This document shows, one piece after another, positions 1 through 7,215 of a stretch of 64,000 nucleotides of DNA (the first letter of the stretch is position 1; each line of letters starts with the position of its first letter). The notes beneath the pieces were generated by a model, which saw only the letters and a program-made list of their open reading frames with translations, was not told the origin of the DNA and made no database searches. Both the position numbers and the translations under genes were made by a program. This DNA comes from Bradyrhizobium nivariense (GTDB taxonomy: Bacteria; Pseudomonadota; Alphaproteobacteria; Rhizobiales; Xanthobacteraceae): contig NZ_JARVWW010000012.1 of assembly GCF_029846715.1 (NCBI RefSeq), forward strand, positions 1 through 64,000, written 5' to 3'.

Positions 1-34
1 CGCATTCCCAAACTACTTGCCACATAGCCACCCC

Positions 35-54
35 GCGCCGGGGTAACCCGGCGC
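35..54. other. GC-rich hairpin with GTAA loop
   Basis: GCGCCGGG (35-42) pairs perfectly with CCCGGCGC (47-54) around a GTAA tetraloop. It may be the terminator or 3' end of a gene left of the window, but no T-tract follows on either strand. The rest of positions 1-284 shows no gene; CCCAATTGGG at 236-245 is a small perfect palindrome just upstream of the first gene. Confidence 0.4.
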
Positions 55-284
55 CAAGCCGAACACGACATCCAACCTCCAGCGCTCCGCCCCGACAGCG
101 ACCGAACAAAGACAAGAAAACTCTCGATTTCATAGTTTTTCAGCAGACTGCTAGAGCGCGCGTGATCTTCTGAGCCGGATTATTCCGGGCTGAGCATAGA
201 ACTTCCCTCGGCCCTGATATGTCGAAAACTTATTTCCCAATTGGGCCGCGCTGCGTATAAATCTTTCTCCTCTGGGAGAGATTT

Positions 285-1343
285 GTGTCGCAGAATCAAG
301 CATCCAGCCCGGCCGACGCCAAGCCGACCACGGCCACTAGCCGTATCGTCGCGCTGATTCCCGGCATCCTCCTCTGCATCGCCGTGGCCGGCGTTTCGGC
401 CCTGCTCGAACGGGCGGAACTGGGCGTCTTCGAGCATCCCTATGTCGAGGCGCTGGTGATGGCGATCTTGCTCGGCATGGCGCTGCGCAGCTTCTGGAAG
501 CCCGCGCCGCGCTGGCAGTCCGGGATCGCCTTCAGCGCCAAGCAGCTGCTCGAAGTCGCCGTCATGTTGCTGGGGGCCTCGATCAGCTTCGCTGCGATTG
601 CGGCGTCCGGCGTCACGCTGTTGGCATCGATCGCTGCGGTCGTCGTGATCGCGCTCTGCGTCTCCTTCGGCATCAGCCGCCTGCTCGGTCTCTCGACGCG
701 GCTCTCGATCCTGATTGCCTGCGGCAACTCGATCTGCGGCAATTCGGCAATTGCGGCTGTGGCGCCGATCATCGGCGCTAACAATGACGAGATCGCATCC
801 TCGATCTCCTTCACCGCGATCCTCGGCGTCATGATGGTGCTGGGCCTGCCGCTGCTGATTCCGCTGCTGCAGCTGTCGGCCACGCAATACGGCATCCTCG
901 CAGGCCTCACCGTCTATGCGGTGCCGCAGGTGCTGGCCGCGACGGTGCCAGCGGGGCTCGTCTCGACGCAGATCGGCACGCTGGTGAAATTGATGCGCGT
1001 GCTGATGCTCGGGCCGGTCGTCGTCGGCCTCTCGCTGACGGCCTCGCGCTGGCAGAGCGACGCCAAGAAGACCAACGTCGGCTTCTTCCGCCTGGTCCCG
1101 TGGTTCATCCTCGGCTTCCTTGCGCTGGCGACATTGCGCTCGCTGGAGATAGTGCCAGGCACGGTGGTCGGTCCGGTGACGAAGATCACCAGCTTTCTTA
1201 CGGTGGTGTCGATGGCGGCCCTCGGTCTCGGCGTCGATGTGCGCGTGCTGGCGAATGTCGGCGGGCGGGTGACGGCGGCCGTGACGTTGTCGCTGCTGCT
1301 GCTGCTTGGCATCAGCATCGCGCTGGTGCACTGGTTCAAGTGA
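285..1343 (+). CDS. YeiH family putative sulfate exporter (UPF0324)
   Basis: Integral membrane protein of 352 residues with about ten hydrophobic helices, the usual size for the YeiH/UPF0324 family ('putative sulfate exporter'). The conserved stretch CGNSICGNSAIAA near residue 150 is typical of the family. The start is GTG at 285, preceded by a GGGAGAG ribosome site at 274-280. It converges on a minus-strand SsuABC-like operon. Members of this family are often assigned to sulfate or sulfite efflux, but transport activity is rarely proven. Its position beside a sulfonate-type importer fits export of excess sulfur oxyanion; that link is inference. Confidence 0.85.
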   Translation: MSQNQASSPADAKPTTATSRIVALIPGILLCIAVAGVSALLERAELGVFEHPYVEALVMAILLGMALRSFWKPAPRWQSGIAFSAKQLLEVAVMLLGASISFAAIAASGVTLLASIAAVVVIALCVSFGISRLLGLSTRLSILIACGNSICGNSAIAAVAPIIGANNDEIASSISFTAILGVMMVLGLPLLIPLLQLSATQYGILAGLTVYAVPQVLAATVPAGLVSTQIGTLVKLMRVLMLGPVVVGLSLTASRWQSDAKKTNVGFFRLVPWFILGFLALATLRSLEIVPGTVVGPVTKITSFLTVVSMAALGLGVDVRVLANVGGRVTAAVTLSLLLLLGISIALVHWFK

Positions 1344-1346
1344 GAT

Positions 1347-1428
1347 GCGGCTGTAGCCGCGAACTCCTCTTCCTTCTCCCCTTGCGGGAGAAGGTGCCTT
1401 GCCGGAGGCAAGGCGGATGAGGGGTCTG
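1347..1428. repeat. Palindromic intergenic repeat between convergent genes
   Basis: Three small stems are visible: GCGGCT-GT-AGCCGC (1347-1360), CTTCTCCC...GGGAGAAG around 1373-1393, and GCCTTGCC...GGCAAGGC around 1397-1414. They are followed by GATGAGGGG. The unit resembles the repeat between chvE and gguA in this window. It lies between two convergent genes, so it may also act as a bidirectional terminator. Confidence 0.6.
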
Positions 1429-1451
1429 CATCTGCAAGCGTCGAGAAGAAG

Positions 1452-2324
1452 CTAAATCACATCCGCGAGCGAATGCCCGTGCAGCTCGATGTTCAGCCCC
1501 TGCAGGCCCATGTCGTTGAGCTCGCCGCCCATTGCCTTCAGGCTCTCCTCGCGGATCAAGGACATCAATCCGCGGCGCAGCGCCAGGAATTCAGACGACA
1601 TCATCATCGATTGCTGCCGCGGCCGCTCCAGCGGGATCGGAATCTCCGCCTTGATCGAGCCGGGGCGTGCGGTCATGCAGTAGACGCGATCGGAGAGGAA
1701 GATCGCCTCGTCGATGTCGTGAGTGACGAACAGCACCGAGATCTTCAGCCGCTGCCACATGTTGGTGAGGATCTGCTGCATGATCACCCGGGTCTGCGCG
1801 TCGAGGGCGCCGAAGGGCTCGTCCAGCAGCAGCACTTTTGGTCCCGTCGCGAGCGCGCGGACGATGCCGACACGCTGCTTCATGCCACCGGAAAGCTTTT
1901 CCGGATAATGCTTTTCGAAGGCCTCCAGCCCGGCGAGCCCGAGCAGCGTCCGCGCGGCGCGCTCGCGCTGTGAGCGCGGCATGCCGCGCATCTTCAGGCC
2001 GAACTCGACGTTCTCCCGCACGGTCTTCCAGGGAAACAGCGAATATTGCTGAAACACCATGCCGCGCTCGGCGCTGGGGCCGTTCACCTTCTCGCCGTCG
2101 ACGGTGACGATACCCGTGGTCGGCTTGAGGAAGCCCGCGACCGCATTGAGCAGCGTCGACTTTCCGCAGCCGGAGGGGCCGACGATCGAGACGAACTCGC
2201 CAGGCTTCACATGGATCTGCGTATCGGTGACGGCTTCGACCGGCCCCTCGATGCTGTCGTAGCTGAGGGAGAAATTCCTGACCTCGATATGGCCCTGCGG
2301 TGCTTTGGTCATGATCTCGCTCAT
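1452..2324 (-). CDS. ABC transporter ATP-binding protein, nitrate/sulfonate/taurine type
   Basis: ATPase of an SsuB/TauB/NrtD-type importer, 290 residues. Walker A GPSGCGKST is at residues 49-57, the Q-loop around 92, the signature LSGGMKQ at 144-150 and Walker B VLLLDEP at 164-170. The frame stays open further upstream, but homology begins at the ATG at 2324. That ATG overlaps the TGA of the upstream permease gene (ATGA), indicating translational coupling. It is the last gene of the three-gene minus-strand operon for binding protein, permease and ATPase. The substrate cannot be read from the ATPase; the family handles sulfonates, nitrate, thiamine precursors and similar compounds. Confidence 0.93.
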   Translation of the reverse strand: MSEIMTKAPQGHIEVRNFSLSYDSIEGPVEAVTDTQIHVKPGEFVSIVGPSGCGKSTLLNAVAGFLKPTTGIVTVDGEKVNGPSAERGMVFQQYSLFPWKTVRENVEFGLKMRGMPRSQRERAARTLLGLAGLEAFEKHYPEKLSGGMKQRVGIVRALATGPKVLLLDEPFGALDAQTRVIMQQILTNMWQRLKISVLFVTHDIDEAIFLSDRVYCMTARPGSIKAEIPIPLERPRQQSMMMSSEFLALRRGLMSLIREESLKAMGGELNDMGLQGLNIELHGHSLADVI

Positions 2325-3229
2325 TTCAGCCTCCACGGCATCACCAATTGTCCGGCCCCCCGGATCAACATGCTCGATCCGAGACCGAGCACGCCGATCG
2401 CGATCATGCCGAGCGCGATGTCGGCATACTGGACCAGCGAATAGGCCTCCCAGGTGAAATAGCCGATGCCGTATTGCCCCGAGATCATCTCGGCGGCGAT
2501 CAGCGACACCCATGCCACGCCCATGCCGACGGTGAGGCCGGTGAAGATGTGCGGGAGCGAGGCCGGGAAATACACATCGCGGAAGATCGAGCGTTCGCGT
2601 GCGCCGAGACATTGCGCGGCGCGCACCAGCACGGGATCGACCAGCGACATGCCGTGCAGCGTGTTGACCAGGATCGGGAAGAACGAGCCGAGGAAGGTGA
2701 TGTAGACGATGCTCTGCTCGTTGGTCGGCCACAGCATGATCGCCATCGGCACCCAGGCGATCGCCGGGATCGGCCGCAACACTTCGGCCACGGGGAAGAT
2801 GATCTCGTGGATCAGCTTGAAGCGACCCATGATCAGCCCGAGGGGCACGGCGACGACGGCCGCGAGCGAGAAGCCGAAAAAGATGCGTCGACAGCTCAAG
2901 AGGACGTGCATCAGGAAATGGGGATCGTGAATCGCCTTGGTGAAGCTGGCATAGACCGCGAGCGGCGAGGGCACGTTGGTGAAGCGCACGAAGAATACGA
3001 CGCGATAGGTCGTGAGCAGGTGCCAGACCAGCAGGAAAGCGAGCAGCGAGATGATGCCGATCGCGGTCGCACGGAGCCCGTCCCGGTTGAGCCGGCACCA
3101 GCGCAGCACGAGCGTGCTGAAGGAGGGGGGCGTCGCGGGCGGAGTGGCGGGCACGGGGCCGGCCTCGCCGATTACATTTGCTGCCGGCATGCTGTCCTCG
3201 GGATGTCTGAGGAGGGCGGGACTGCTCAC
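2321..3229 (-). CDS. ABC transporter permease, SsuC/TauC type
   Basis: Inner-membrane permease of 302 residues with a proline-rich N-terminal tail followed by about six transmembrane helices. It carries an EAA-type loop (AAQCLGARERSIFRDVYFPASLP) typical of BPD_transp_1 permeases of the sulfonate/nitrate/taurine class. It overlaps the upstream binding-protein gene and the downstream ATPase gene by ATGA junctions, so the three are one transcription unit. Confidence 0.92.
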   Translation of the reverse strand: MSSPALLRHPEDSMPAANVIGEAGPVPATPPATPPSFSTLVLRWCRLNRDGLRATAIGIISLLAFLLVWHLLTTYRVVFFVRFTNVPSPLAVYASFTKAIHDPHFLMHVLLSCRRIFFGFSLAAVVAVPLGLIMGRFKLIHEIIFPVAEVLRPIPAIAWVPMAIMLWPTNEQSIVYITFLGSFFPILVNTLHGMSLVDPVLVRAAQCLGARERSIFRDVYFPASLPHIFTGLTVGMGVAWVSLIAAEMISGQYGIGYFTWEAYSLVQYADIALGMIAIGVLGLGSSMLIRGAGQLVMPWRLK

Positions 3230-4659
3230 GTCTTGCCTCCGCCGACTGCCACCTTCACCGCGTCGTCGAAGCCGAGCACCTTGCCGCTGATCTTGGCGGC
3301 ATAGGCTTCGGCGTCCTTCTTCAACAGGAACGGCGCAACCTCGCCATTGCCGACCGCGAAGAAAGCCTGGTCGGCGAACAGCTTGATGCCGCGGGTGGTA
3401 TCGAAGACGTAGGCGACGTTGATCTTCTTGCCCTTGGCCTTGAAGTCGGCATAGGCGCTGAGCGTACAGGCGGCCGATGCGAAGGGCAGAATGCCTGAAT
3501 CGTCGACCCAGACCTCGCCGGCCTTGCGCGGATCGGCGATCGGTTTCTTGCAGAAGGAATCTTCGCCGGCGATCTCGTAATTGCTGGCGCTGGCGAGTCG
3601 CGCGTCATAGTCGAGCTTCATCTCGGCATAGGCCTTGCGGATGTAGCTGTCGTCGACCCATTTCTTCGGATCGAACTCCTTCATGCGGCCGAGGTTCTGC
3701 AGCACCTTGACGTCGGCCGTGGCGGCGTCGATCAGCGCCGGCTTGATCGAGGGATCAGTGGTCATGTTGCCGCTGGGCCCCAGGAAGATGTAGACGACCT
3801 CCTTGCTGATGCCGGTCCACTCCTGGATCTTCTCGGCGGCGAGCTTGGGATCGTCGCGCAGCCATTGATTGGCGGCGATCACCGCCTTCAGATAGGCGGT
3901 GACGACTTCAGGATACTTCTCGGCGAAGTCGGTGCGGACCACGATGCCGTGGAAGGTCGGCAAATTGGTCTCGACGCCGTCGAAGATCTTTCGCGCAAAA
4001 CCGCGGAACGGCAGCAGCTCCGCGAACGGAACGAAGTCGGCATGCGCGTCGATCTTCTTCTCCTGGAGATTGGTCGAGCCGACCTCCGGGCTCTGGCTGA
4101 CGAGCTGGAAGAAATCGGATGCGTAGCCGCGGTCCTGCATCGCCTTCAGCACCATGCCGTGCGCGGCCGAGCCGAACGGCACGCTGACGAGCTTGCCCTT
4201 GAGATCGGCGAGATCGTAGTAGGGCGAATCCTTGTGAACGACGATGCCGTTGCCGGAACCCGACAGGCTGTAGGCGGCGATGCCGATCAGCCGGCTCTTG
4301 CTCTCTGGATTGCTGTCGAAAGTGAAGCCGTTCACGATCAGCGGATAGTCGCCCATCATGCCGATCTGCAGCTTGTTCGCCATCATCGCGTTGGTGACGG
4401 GCGGACCGGACGTAAAATTCGACCACTCCAGCTCGAACTTGATGTTGGCGTATTTGCCGTCCTTCGGCAGGTATTTTTCGAGGAGATGGAGCTGGCGAAT
4501 GACGACGCCGGCCGTGACCGTGTTGGTCGTGGTGTCCTGCGTTCCGATGCCGAGCGTGACGGTTTCCGCCGAGGCCGGCTGCGCGAGGAGAAGCGCCAGC
4601 GACGTCACCGACATCGCGATCGAGTGCGTGGGAAGACGGCGGACCATTCTCATCCTCAT
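3226..4659 (-). CDS. ABC substrate-binding protein, SsuA/NrtA-like, with C-terminal NosL-like domain
   Basis: Periplasmic binding protein of 477 residues, clearly longer than ordinary SsuA/TauA proteins (about 320-350). A signal peptide covers roughly residues 1-31 (ending AQPASA). Residues about 32-365 form the NMT1/SsuA-like binding fold. Residues about 375-470 resemble the NosL fold, with a C-x-x-x-Y-A-D-F pattern, then VAYVFDTTRG, ADQAFFAVG and a final F-D-D-A segment. NosL proteins are copper or metal binding accessory proteins; metal binding here is inference. The first ATG (4659) is chosen, but ATGs at 4653 and 4647 are also possible. It is first in the operon, and a conserved CAACTAATCG-type site lies about 80 bp upstream. 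Confidence 0.85.
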   Translation of the reverse strand: MRMRMVRRLPTHSIAMSVTSLALLLAQPASAETVTLGIGTQDTTTNTVTAGVVIRQLHLLEKYLPKDGKYANIKFELEWSNFTSGPPVTNAMMANKLQIGMMGDYPLIVNGFTFDSNPESKSRLIGIAAYSLSGSGNGIVVHKDSPYYDLADLKGKLVSVPFGSAAHGMVLKAMQDRGYASDFFQLVSQSPEVGSTNLQEKKIDAHADFVPFAELLPFRGFARKIFDGVETNLPTFHGIVVRTDFAEKYPEVVTAYLKAVIAANQWLRDDPKLAAEKIQEWTGISKEVVYIFLGPSGNMTTDPSIKPALIDAATADVKVLQNLGRMKEFDPKKWVDDSYIRKAYAEMKLDYDARLASASNYEIAGEDSFCKKPIADPRKAGEVWVDDSGILPFASAACTLSAYADFKAKGKKINVAYVFDTTRGIKLFADQAFFAVGNGEVAPFLLKKDAEAYAAKISGKVLGFDDAVKVAVGGGKT

Positions 4660-4733
4660 TCGGTTGGATGTGCTGTGGCTGCCATGATTGGGTGAGGGCG
4701 TGGGGAGGGCAAATCCGGAATGACCGCTGCAGT

Positions 4734-4750
4734 CGATTAGTTGCCGGGAA
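4734..4750 (-). promoter_or_regulatory. Putative operator (site A) of the redox module
   Basis: Read on the minus strand this is TTCCCGGCAACTAATCG. It shares the core CAACTAATYG with sites near 6180, 6257 and 7138. The core centre lies about 80 bp upstream of the binding-protein start at 4659. The rest of the gap 4660-4813 shows no gene. Confidence 0.6.
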
Positions 4751-4813
4751 AAGCTGATTGCATATTCCTTGGGCAGTCCTGCACTATAAAGCCGCTTGCC
4801 TGGGCATCGGCCC

Positions 4814-5590
4814 CTAGTCAGATCCTTGCCCCCGCATCTCTTCCAGCACGTCGGTCCGGCAGACCACGATCTGCGAGCGCCTGGTCAGCACGATTCCCTT
4901 CTCCTGCATGCGCTTCAGGCTGATCGTGACCCATTGCCTGGTGGCGCCGACCATGTGGGCGATATCGGCATGGGTGAAGGCGGCCGCGATCACCCGGCCG
5001 TCGGCGTCATCGACGCCGTAGAGCTCGACCAGATGCAGCAAGAGATGCGCAAGGCGCTGCGTGATCGAGCGCGTTCCCAGCATCTGGGCCAGCGCCGAAT
5101 AGCACTTGCCCTTGAAAGTGAGCCCTTCGATCAGGCCGATGGCCAGATTCGGGATCTCTGCGGCAAGTGCCCGCAGCTCCTTTCCGGGCAGGTGCACCAC
5201 GCTGCAATTGCTGGATGCAACGCCGCACCATTGATGCACGGTGCCCTCGAATACTTCCGGCCCGCCGACGAAATTGCCGACATGCCAGTAAGCCAGCGTG
5301 ATCTCGCGGCCGAGCGGGGAGGTGTAGAACACCCGGATACGGCCGCTCTCGATCAGCCAGATGCCGTCATGCTTGCTGCCCTGGCTGAACAGCGTCTGGC
5401 CGCGGTTGAGCACTTTCCGGCGGCCCTGCTTCAGCACCAGCTCGCGCTCGCGCTGGCTGAGCTTGTCCATCAACGGCGGCGGTCCGCCGATCCATTGCTG
5501 GTTCTCGGTGAGCAGCAGCGAGGAGCCGCCAGCAGGCCGGACTGCCGGGGGAACCGCCCCGCGAACCACATTGGCCGCCTGCAACATCAT
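4814..5590 (-). CDS. Crp/Fnr family transcriptional regulator
   Basis: Regulator of 258 residues with an N-terminal cyclic-nucleotide-type beta-roll (LVLKQGRRKVLNRGQTLFSQG, then GIWLIESGRIRVF) and a C-terminal winged helix (TQRLAHLLLHL, then ADIAHMVGATRQWVTISLKRM). There is no N-terminal cysteine cluster like that of oxygen-sensing FNR. The start at 5590 is chosen because GGAGG lies just upstream; an ATG at 5629 is also in frame. The gene lies between the SsuABC-like operon and the flavoprotein cluster and is the natural candidate regulator of the module. A 17-bp palindrome just upstream may be its own operator. Confidence 0.88.
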   Translation of the reverse strand: MMLQAANVVRGAVPPAVRPAGGSSLLLTENQQWIGGPPPLMDKLSQRERELVLKQGRRKVLNRGQTLFSQGSKHDGIWLIESGRIRVFYTSPLGREITLAYWHVGNFVGGPEVFEGTVHQWCGVASSNCSVVHLPGKELRALAAEIPNLAIGLIEGLTFKGKCYSALAQMLGTRSITQRLAHLLLHLVELYGVDDADGRVIAAAFTHADIAHMVGATRQWVTISLKRMQEKGIVLTRRSQIVVCRTDVLEEMRGQGSD

Positions 5591-5599
5591 CTGCCTCCG

Positions 5600-5616
5600 G
5601 AACGTTGAAATCGTTC
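5600..5616. promoter_or_regulatory. Palindrome upstream of the Crp/Fnr gene
   Basis: GAACG-TTGAAAT-CGTTC is a perfect 5-bp inverted repeat with a 7-bp spacer, starting 10 bp upstream of the chosen start codon. It is a candidate autoregulatory site. Confidence 0.4.
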
Positions 5617-5684
5617 TAAAGAGCAGCAATGTCCGTGCCAGATGGGGGAGGGCGTTCGGCGCGAGCCTGCGCCACCTACTCAGG

Positions 5685-5786
5685 TGTCATCGCCCGCGAA
5701 GGCGGGCGATCCAGTATTCCAGAGAAGGCAATGGGATACGGATGGGCCGCGGCGTACTGGATTCCCCGCCTTCGCGGGGAATGACA
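5685..5786. repeat. Palindromic intergenic repeat (TGTCAT...ATGACA family)
   Basis: About 102 bp bounded by TGTCATCGCCCGCGAAGG and CCTTCGCGGGGAATGACA. The inner marks are ATCCAGTAT and its partner TACTGGATT. The left part is itself a stem (CGCCCGCGAAGGCGGGCG). Close copies occur at 26025-26165, and looser ones at 11538-11664 and 36474-36630. Confidence 0.75.
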
Positions 5787-5816
5787 GCGAAATTTGTGGC
5801 CGCCGTCGCGCCAATC

Positions 5817-6128
5817 TCAAGGCTGCGTCGGTTTACCGCCCGCCAAGCTCAACAAATACGGCTTCGGGTAAATCCCCCGGTTGTGCCCATCCGAAAACGA
5901 GATGTTCAGCCCGTAGCCGAGGTCACCGATCTCGGTGATCGCGATGCCCGGAAACCGCTCGGGGAAGCGGCCGTCGAAGCGGGCGCGGGTGCAGTGGGCG
6001 CATTTGCAGGAGAGGCGGAGTTTCTCGGCGGACAAGTCCAGGTCGCCGTGCTGCGTGGTGCGGACGCGGAGCGTCGCGAGGTCGGCGCTTGCTTCGTAAT
6101 CTGCCACGGTCGGTGCCACCAAGGTCAT
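5817..6128 (-). CDS. DUF971 (GBBH-like N-terminal domain) protein
   Basis: Small protein of 103 residues matching DUF971. The diagnostic pattern is DLDLSAEKLRLSCKCAHC near residues 29-45 and SFSDGHNRGIYPKPYLLSL near residue 76. In this family the domain occurs alone or fused to gamma-butyrobetaine-type hydroxylases or Mrp-like ATPases; standalone copies have no settled function. ATG 6128 is preceded by GGGAA; an upstream in-frame ATG at 6179 lacks a ribosome site and family similarity. The CAACTAATTG site at 6175-6190 lies just upstream, so it may belong to the redox-module regulon. Confidence 0.78.
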   Translation of the reverse strand: MTLVAPTVADYEASADLATLRVRTTQHGDLDLSAEKLRLSCKCAHCTRARFDGRFPERFPGIAITEIGDLGYGLNISFSDGHNRGIYPKPYLLSLAGGKPTQP

Positions 6129-6174
6129 GACGTATTCCCGACCCTTCTCTACGTTGTCGCAGCGCTGCCGCGAT

Positions 6175-6190
6175 AGCAACTAATTGCCGG
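6175..6190. promoter_or_regulatory. Putative operator (site B) of the redox module
   Basis: AGCAACTAATTGCCGG, core CAACTAATTG. It lies between the divergent DUF971 gene (about 53 bp from its start) and the ferredoxin reductase gene. With flanks it reads CGATAGCAACTAATTG; the minus strand of site D reads CGATAGCAATTAGTTG, so the flanks are conserved too. Confidence 0.6.
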
Positions 6191-6250
6191 CGCAGGCGCG
6201 GGGCGCGCTGATCTTCGCTGCCTGCTCTTCGATCATCGCCCCCGAAATGT

Positions 6251-6269
6251 GAAACTAATCGACCGGGAA
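6251..6269. promoter_or_regulatory. Putative operator (site C) of the redox module
   Basis: GAAACTAATCGACCGGGAA, core AAACTAATCG. The core centre is about 81 bp upstream of the reductase start at 6338, matching the spacing seen for sites A and D. The CCGGGAA tail also matches site A, on its other side. Confidence 0.6.
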
Positions 6270-6337
6270 TTTCAGTTCGGCGTTGCCGGATTCCCGTCTC
6301 TCCGAAACCTTGTGCGCAATCGAGGTCGGGAGAGACA

Positions 6338-7111
6338 ATGAGCGCATTTCAGAAGGAAACGGTTTTGTCGGTCAGGCACTGGACCGAGTCCCTGTTCAGC
6401 TTCACCGCGACGCGCGATCCGGGCTTCCGCTTCCAGAACGGCCAGTTCGCGATGATCGGACTGGAAGTCGAGGGCAAGCCGTTGCTGCGGGCCTACAGCA
6501 TGGCCAGCGCCAATCACGAGGAAGCGCTCGAGTTCTTCTCGATCAAGGTGCAGGACGGACCGCTGACCTCGCGGCTCCAGAAGATAAGGGAAGGTGACGT
6601 CATCCTGGTCGGCCGCAAGGCGACCGGCACGCTGATTACCGGCAATCTTATTCCTGGCAAGCGCCTGTTGCTGCTCTCGACCGGAACGGGCCTCGCGCCG
6701 TTCGCCAGCCTGATCAAGGACCCCGACGTCTACGAGAATTACGAGACCATCGTGCTCGCCCATGGCTGCCGCCAGGTCTCCGAACTCTCCTATGGCGAGC
6801 ACCTCGTCGAAGGCCTGCGCAATCACGAGTTCTTCGGACCGCTGATCCGCGACAAGCTCGTCTACTATCCCACCGTCACCCGCGAGCCGTTCAGGAATCG
6901 CGGCCGCATCACCGACCTGATCGCCTCGAACCAGCTCTTCGACGATATCGGGCAGTCGGGTCTCGATATCGAGACCGACCGCATCATGCTGTGCGGCAGC
7001 CCGGCGATGCTGGAGGAGCTTCCCGCGATGGTTTCCGCGCGAGGCTTTATCGAGGGCAATCACAGCCGGCCCGGCCATTTCGTGATCGAAAAGGCCTTCG
7101 TCGAGCGCTGA
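6338..7111 (+). CDS. fpr: Ferredoxin-NADP(+) reductase
   Basis: Flavoenzyme of 257 residues, the usual length of bacterial Fpr. The FAD-binding motif RAYSMAS is at residues 51-57 and the NADP-binding motif STGTGLAPFASL at 114-125, and the protein ends in VEKAFVER-type sequence as in other Fpr proteins. It passes electrons between NADPH and ferredoxin or flavodoxin. It sits just upstream of an AprA-like flavoprotein and a ferredoxin, so it is a likely electron source or sink for them (inference). ATG 6338 is preceded by GGGAGAG. The 104-bp gap to the next gene contains a further copy of the shared operator motif, so the two may also be transcribed separately. Confidence 0.92.
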   Translation: MSAFQKETVLSVRHWTESLFSFTATRDPGFRFQNGQFAMIGLEVEGKPLLRAYSMASANHEEALEFFSIKVQDGPLTSRLQKIREGDVILVGRKATGTLITGNLIPGKRLLLLSTGTGLAPFASLIKDPDVYENYETIVLAHGCRQVSELSYGEHLVEGLRNHEFFGPLIRDKLVYYPTVTREPFRNRGRITDLIASNQLFDDIGQSGLDIETDRIMLCGSPAMLEELPAMVSARGFIEGNHSRPGHFVIEKAFVER

Positions 7112-7130
7112 CCCGCAATTCGCATCCCGG

Positions 7131-7146
7131 CGACAACTAATTGCTA
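7131..7146. promoter_or_regulatory. Putative operator (site D) of the redox module
   Basis: CGACAACTAATTGCTA, core CAACTAATTG, 20 bp after the reductase stop. The core centre is about 78 bp upstream of the flavoprotein start at 7216. Confidence 0.6.
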
Positions 7147-7215
7147 TCGCCGGAAAGCCACCTGAACAAATCTGATGCAAAGGCGCCGGACCTGCCGGCG
7201 AACCAGGAGCAAGCG

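Noticed and set aside
225..233. AACTTATTT upstream of the YeiH gene as a fifth copy of the redox-module motif
   Set aside because: It differs at three of the core positions and lies about 56 bp, not 80 bp, from the start.
180..1331. Long minus-strand open frame over the YeiH gene
   Set aside because: Its translation is Arg/His/Gln-rich with no fold, while the plus strand encodes a conserved membrane protein.
2325..3098. N-terminal extension of the SsuB-like ATPase frame
   Set aside because: The extension overlaps the permease gene in another frame and has no homology; the ATGA junction at 2321-2324 fixes the start.
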